A DNA stretch of 64,000 nt, taken from positions 40,046,501 through 40,110,500 of the forward strand of contig NW_026947493.1 of assembly GCF_034190915.1 (NCBI RefSeq), in the 5' to 3' direction. Each line of letters starts with the position of its first letter. The first letter of the stretch is position 1. A program made the translations under genes and the position numbers. Shown here in pieces: positions 59,240 through 64,000 of this stretch. Source of the DNA: Cavia porcellus. Taxonomy: Eukaryota > Chordata > Mammalia > Rodentia > Caviidae. The notes below the pieces were generated by a model, which worked only from the letters and a program-made list of their open reading frames with translations, made no database searches and had not been told where the DNA came from.

Positions 59240-60475
59240 GAGAAATTATAGGTTGATCCATTTCTTCTGGTCTTTATTCTCTTATGTTCTCTTGTTCTGT
59301 AAATCTTACAATAAGTCAATTTGTGTGCTTTCTTCTTCTTAGTCTATCTTTTGTCAGAAGTTCCCAAGATGAATATAAGGTGACAGAAAGACTAGTTCCC
59401 TTCTTGATGACCACATTTGACTAATGTATCATATGCAAATCTGGTAATTTTGTGGAGATTTTTTTTTTGGTGGAATGTCACTGTCATGAGATGTAATGTG
59501 CTTGTTGCTAAGAGAAAAAAGGGAATGGATATGCACCCAGACACCTATGTGCATCCTGTCCTTGTTCTACTTGTACTATGATGTTATGATCAAATTACAT
59601 GCATACAGAATAACAGAAGCCAAATTAGTACTTACTCACTGCACAGGATGTTGATCTACAAATCATGGTGCATTATAGCAACACAGTGTTTGGCTCATTG
59701 AAAACTCCCTTTATTTGGTTAAACTGAGCTACCTGAATGAGTTTAGAATGGTAAGGAAATGCTTTAAAGAATCTTCTGAGATGATGCCTCCAACATTATA
59801 TATACAAGAGATTTCCTGAGAAAGCTGTCCAGCAAATGAAGAAAAGGAAGGAAAGAACCAAGAGAGATGAAGACAGCTGCAGGTGTCACTCCTGAGAAGC
59901 GAGGTGGAAAGGACATCCACAGGCAGTCTCAGGCACAACTTGAGACTAATTTGGACACCTAGTTTGTGCACCATTATGCTTAGAAGTTGTCCTTAGTATC
60001 ACAGTCATGACATTTTGAAAAATGTAGAGTTGCGACAGTTGAATTTAGAAGCTTATTGATCTTATACAATAAAGAAAGCAATATTTTAGGCAGACCAATG
60101 GAAAGATTGTAATTAGTTACCCACTAGAAAAATCATATGACGGAGAATCTCCACATTGCAAGAATATGTTGGCCCTTACCTTGCTATTACACTCTCTTTG
60201 ACTTCCAGCAAGAGACCCTGTGAGAAGCACCGATCCACAGATGGATTCACTGAACAGCACCTGGGGTTATCCAGACATTACACTCACTGAGGCACAAGAC
60301 AGGAGCAGCATATTTTGACAACTGTCACTTGCATTTTTAAGAGATAGTTAATTTACTCTCCTCTCCAGTTGGGGTCAGATGTCAGCGCACTGGAAAGTGT
60401 GAGAAGTAAACATAAAAAATTTACAAGTTGATAGGAAGCTAAAAAAAAAAAAAAAGTGCAATGTCATCCAGTCTT
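59240..60475. other. Unassigned sequence
   Basis: No gene or family recognised by eye. Confidence 0.5.
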
Positions 60476-60479
60476 TTTA

Positions 60480-60600
60480 ATGCAGTTACTTTTGCCAAGT
60501 AATTTCATGGACAAGTACATATAGCTTAGAGAGACACCTGGGGCGAAGAGCTGGGATCTGAAAATCAGAATCTGAACACTTGTGTTCTTTAAATACTGGG
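60480..60600 (-). mobile_element. Possible MIR fragment
   Basis: 'cagttacttttgccaagtaa', 'gaagagctgggatctgaaaa' and 'tgttctttaaatactg' resemble the complement of MIR (TTGCCCAAGGTCAC..., CAGAGCTGGGATTTGAACC..., TGCTCTTTACCACT). Weak. Confidence 0.4.
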
Positions 60601-60809
60601 AGAGAATAAAAAGAGGAACAAGGAAGCAGAGATGTTCAGATTGTCTTTCCTTTGGGCATAGTAACTACCTTAACCTGCCACTGAAGAACAGCAGGGCCAA
60701 GTTACACCAAAGATTGCACATACATGGGAGAACTTCTTACTATTATTTAATTTATATATTAATTAATTAGTTTATTAGACATATTTTAGACTGGTTATTG
60801 TATTGATCA

Positions 60810-61310
60810 ATTATTTCTGCATAACAAATTGTTCTAAGACTTAGTAGTTTAACAATAAACATTTTTTACTTGAAATTTTCAAGCTTTCTCAAAGTTGAGA
60901 AATTTAAAGGTGTACTTGGATGTCTCCTGACCAAGGTTCTTTACAAGGTTGTGGTTATTTTGTCCACTAATCCCACAGGTACCTGAAATGACTGGACAAT
61001 ATGCTTCCAAGATCAGTCTATGGCTTTTGAGTAGAAGCTTTAGTGAGATTCATGTGGATTTTTCTGTTGTTTGACTCAGCATAGCATCTGGATTCCTTCA
61101 CAGGGGATCATTCAGGAGAGTTCCTCAAACAGAGGCTCTGGACATTTTATAACCTAAAAGCAGAGAGAGAACCCTGTTATTCAGCAATATTTTAGTTGAT
61201 GAAAACCAAACGCTAACTTCAGGCCACACTCAAAGAGAGGTGAATTAAAGACCATCTCTTATTAAAATAAAATAAAAAAGAGTTCCGAAGAATTTGTAGA
61301 CAAATACGTA
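60810..61310 (-). mobile_element. Old ERVL/MaLR-type LTR
   Basis: On the + strand 'ttctgcataacaaattgttc', 'cttagtagtttaacaataaa', 'ggccacactcaaagagaggt', 'gaattaaagaccatctctta' and 'cgaagaatttgtagacaaat' follow a common eutherian LTR-type repeat (CTGTGTAACAAACC..., CTCAGTGGCTTAAAACAACA..., CAAGGGGAGGGGAAATAGACTCCACCTC..., AAGAATTTGTGGCC). The exact family is not resolved. No coding sequence. Confidence 0.55.
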
Positions 61311-61319
61311 AGATATTAT

Positions 61320-62495
61320 TGGCTTGCATTTACATGTTACAAAACTTAATCTGTCAGCTCTTTTGAAAGATTTCCTGGTTCACCACAGGGAACTCAGTTC
61401 TCCTTCTTGGGGTTATCTACTTCTTAAGTAATCTATGAAATTACAAGTAAATACTAACAAAGAGTTAACTCCCTGGAGACTCCTGTATTCTCTGAATGCA
61501 GCACAATCAGTATTCTCAGCCTGTATCAGTTCAAATCTGTCACTTCTTTCTATGTCCCATGTGTGGAGCAGAATAAAACATGACTGCTCCCTTTCCTTCT
61601 CTCACAAACTCTGACTTTGATTCATTTATAATAGTAGAATAAGCCTTTTAAAACACTGGTGTTACAAAAGCTATTTAATTGTGGCTGTTTTCACCCCTTT
61701 TGCAACATTCTCTGTGGCTTTCTTTCACCATTATCTAGTGCCTTGGGCAGTTACTAGAAAGAACTAAATTGAGTTGCTCTTGTTATTAGCTGTGGTTTGT
61801 GAGTCAGCTTACTGCTTCTAAAACAATTACCGAAGGGAGCTATTATTTTAAATAGAAATTTGAGTATATTTAGAAGAAAATGAACCATGTATTTCTTCTG
61901 GTTGCCTCTGCTTTCCAATCTCATTTCAAAGATGAAAAACTAAAATATAGCGCAAAAGAGGGAGGAAGGGACAAGGGAATGGATGGAAAGGAAGCCTATG
62001 TGGGAGCTAATAATTGGGAGATTTAGAGGCAACATCCTGAAAAGAGCTGGACAGTGTGCAAAGATTGAGGAAATGACACTCTAAATTTCACAGAACATTC
62101 ATTTAATTTATTCTGTTATGTTGAGATTTTCTAAAATGATAGGATTTGTGCTGACAAACTATGCCAATCCATATTAGCTTAAAGAGATCAATTCTGAATA
62201 ACTTCATCCTTTTCAAGTTGTGTAATATGTACTGTGACTTTTCCTGGGGAAATGATGCAGTTATAATAAAATCATTGTTTGCGTTTGCCCTAGATATGTC
62301 ACCCATGGTTTTGATTCATGGTTTTTAAAAAATGAAACCTAAGCTGAAACTGAAACATAAAGCATGTTTTCTTTGACCTAATTCATATGTAGTTATGAAG
62401 TTAATAGGAGATTATTTTTCCTTATTGTTCTAATATTTGAACATTGTAGTTTTATAGAAAGCTATCTTGTAAGTAAATACTTAGGCAAAGATCAT
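61320..62495. other. Unassigned sequence
   Basis: No gene or family recognised. Confidence 0.5.
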
Positions 62496-62499
62496 ATTT

Positions 62500-62840
62500 T
62501 AATTGTTCACTTTACTTATTTTTAATTGGCACATGATAGCTGTTCAAATATATGGGGTGCAATTGAGGTCTTGATCTACTTATACCTTGAACAATGATTG
62601 AATCAAGGCAATTAGCACATCTATCACCCTGAACATTTGCTGTTTCTTTGTAAGGCACCATTCAAAATTCTCTCTCTGGCTGTTTTGAAATGTACATTAT
62701 TATTCACAATGGTCCCCCTACTGTAAAGTAGAATAGTATAACATTCTTTCTAACTATAACTTCATACCTGACCAAGGTTTTTCCATCTCTCCTGGATCCT
62801 ACCTTATATATTTACTGGAAATCATATTGTATTGTTTATT
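62500..62840 (-). mobile_element. L1M-type 3'UTR fragment
   Basis: 'caaatatatggggtgcaatt', 'acatctatcaccctgaacat', 'gaaatgtacattattattca' and 'acattctttctaactataac' follow the complement of an L1M/L1P-type 3'UTR (TATATTTATGGGGTACA..., CATATCTATCACCTCAAACATTT..., GAAATGTACAATAAATTATT..., ATTCTATCTAACTATA). Confidence 0.65.
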
Positions 62841-62844
62841 TCCA

Positions 62845-64000
62845 TGAGATAGGCTTTTAGTTACTGTTTGATAAACTGTTTTCTAGTTTGAGCTACCTTT
62901 CATCCTTTTTGGAAATAGGCACAGTACAACTGATTGATAAATAGTTCAGAATTTTACAAACTTTAGAAGACCTGCTAAGAAACGTTTCTTAATAATATGA
63001 TTCAGATAGAGTTTCCACCACTGTGGTATCCTTTCAACTGCATTTTAGACAAACTATATCCTTATATAATTAATTTAAACAGTTGCTACAGAGTCAAAAT
63101 GAAAAATAACAATTATTCTAAGAACTTGATCAATACAAAATGGCAGTCTATCACTAACATCTATTCTGGATTAATGTTTCCTAAATTACAGCTTTAGTCA
63201 CAAAGACATTAAGTTAAGAAACTTCAAGGGACTAACCATTTACTTAGATTAGTTTTGTTGGTTCTCTAGTCTCTGACTGTGACCCATTTCTTAGGCTAAA
63301 TTCTCAGACCTCTGCTCCCAACCTAGCCATAGACCCCTCACAGTTGTGGGAAAGTGCTTATCTGTTTAACAAATCTGTTAGATACTATTATTATTTCATG
63401 TTGTCTAAACCTGGATATAGGATAGAAATGACTTATATTCATTTGTTCTCTGATTTTCTATTATGTAGGCCTTAGGCCTAAAAATTAAAAAAAAAAACAT
63501 AACATTTGGGACACCCTTAAGTTAAAAATTGTCTTGATTCTGATATCACCTATTTCAGAAATATAAGCATAAACTCATTCTAGCGACAAGACAGTGAATG
63601 CTCCCAAATGAAGAGGTCTTTCTTTTGTGACAGCTGAAATGAGTTTTATATCTAAGAGTTGAGTGATAAATTCCATAGCTACCTAGGGTCCACCTAAAGA
63701 TGATAAGATCATCTGATGAAGACTCTTGGGAACCATCTCCAAATTAGAAATTGAAAGTCAATTTTTCAAGTTCACTCTTCCTGTAACATACTGAAATTAA
63801 TTCTTATTATTACTGGAGGCATTTCAGCTGAAAAGATATTATAATATATTTGAAATGACAGATGTAGGCTATATAAATTGTTATTATAGCTTATTTCTCA
63901 GAGTGGAATTGGAAAATAACATGACCTACCCAACACTACTACTCTCATATTCCATAAATTCTCTTAAGACTTTGTAAGCTGGAAAGAACTATCTTCACTC
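62845..64000. other. Unassigned AT-rich sequence
   Basis: No gene, RNA or repeat family recognised to the end of the window. Confidence 0.5.

Noticed and set aside
1..64000. CRISPR array, operon, bacterial promoter or origin
   Set aside because: All tandem repeats seen are microsatellites, L1 UTR units or local duplications; nothing prokaryotic is present.

Overview
The window is nuclear DNA from a mammal, most likely a rodent outside the mouse/rat group. It is AT-rich and CpG-poor, dense in LINE-1 (L1) and microsatellites. It carries tRNA-derived ID-type SINEs ('gggctggggatttagctcag' heads) and 7SL-derived B1-type SINEs, a rodent combination. The best-preserved ID copies share the 3' tail 'taccgataaaaaggaaaaag', unlike the mouse/rat form. 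Species cannot be fixed from sequence alone. Older eutherian repeats (L2, MIR, MER5-like hAT, MaLR LTRs) form the background.

I see no convincing intact host gene, functional tRNA, rRNA, CRISPR array or operon. Almost every long reading frame is L1, a simple repeat, or a fossil transposase. This looks like intergenic or deep intronic sequence. Two exon-like frames (complement of about 108-350; 48593-48875) are listed only as low-confidence candidates.

Layout: 1-2600 old repeats and unassigned sequence; 2620-9150 a near full-length, mutated L1 (+) ending in four ~150-bp 3'UTR repeats; 9440-9840 a possible MaLR LTR; 9850-22430 mostly unassigned, with ID, L2 and microsatellites; 22440-26215 an ancient L1 (-) carrying SINEs and an internal inverted duplication; 26700-30770 mostly unassigned plus MIR, ID SINEs, an inverted duplication and TA arrays; 30770-31400 an old L1 (-); 31850-40560 an L1 (-) split by a 3.4-kb ORF1-only L1 flanked by an exact 14-bp target-site duplication; 41549-42385 a MaLR LTR and a MER5; 43490-43770 an L1 tail; 45890-46112 MIR and B1; 49740-52970 a very old L1 (+) with nested SINEs, MER5 and a 32-unit GAA tract; 55230-57010 a broken piggyBac transposase relic (-); 57479-59227 a 1.75-kb internally deleted L1 with an exact 12-bp target-site duplication; 59240-64000 unassigned sequence with LTR, MIR and L1 3'UTR relics.

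The genes here are mobile-element genes, and all recognised copies are broken. The most notable items are the piggyBac fossil, the two internally deleted L1s with clean target-site duplications, the 3'UTR tandem arrays shared by two L1 copies, and two inverted duplications whose arms lie about 1 kb apart.
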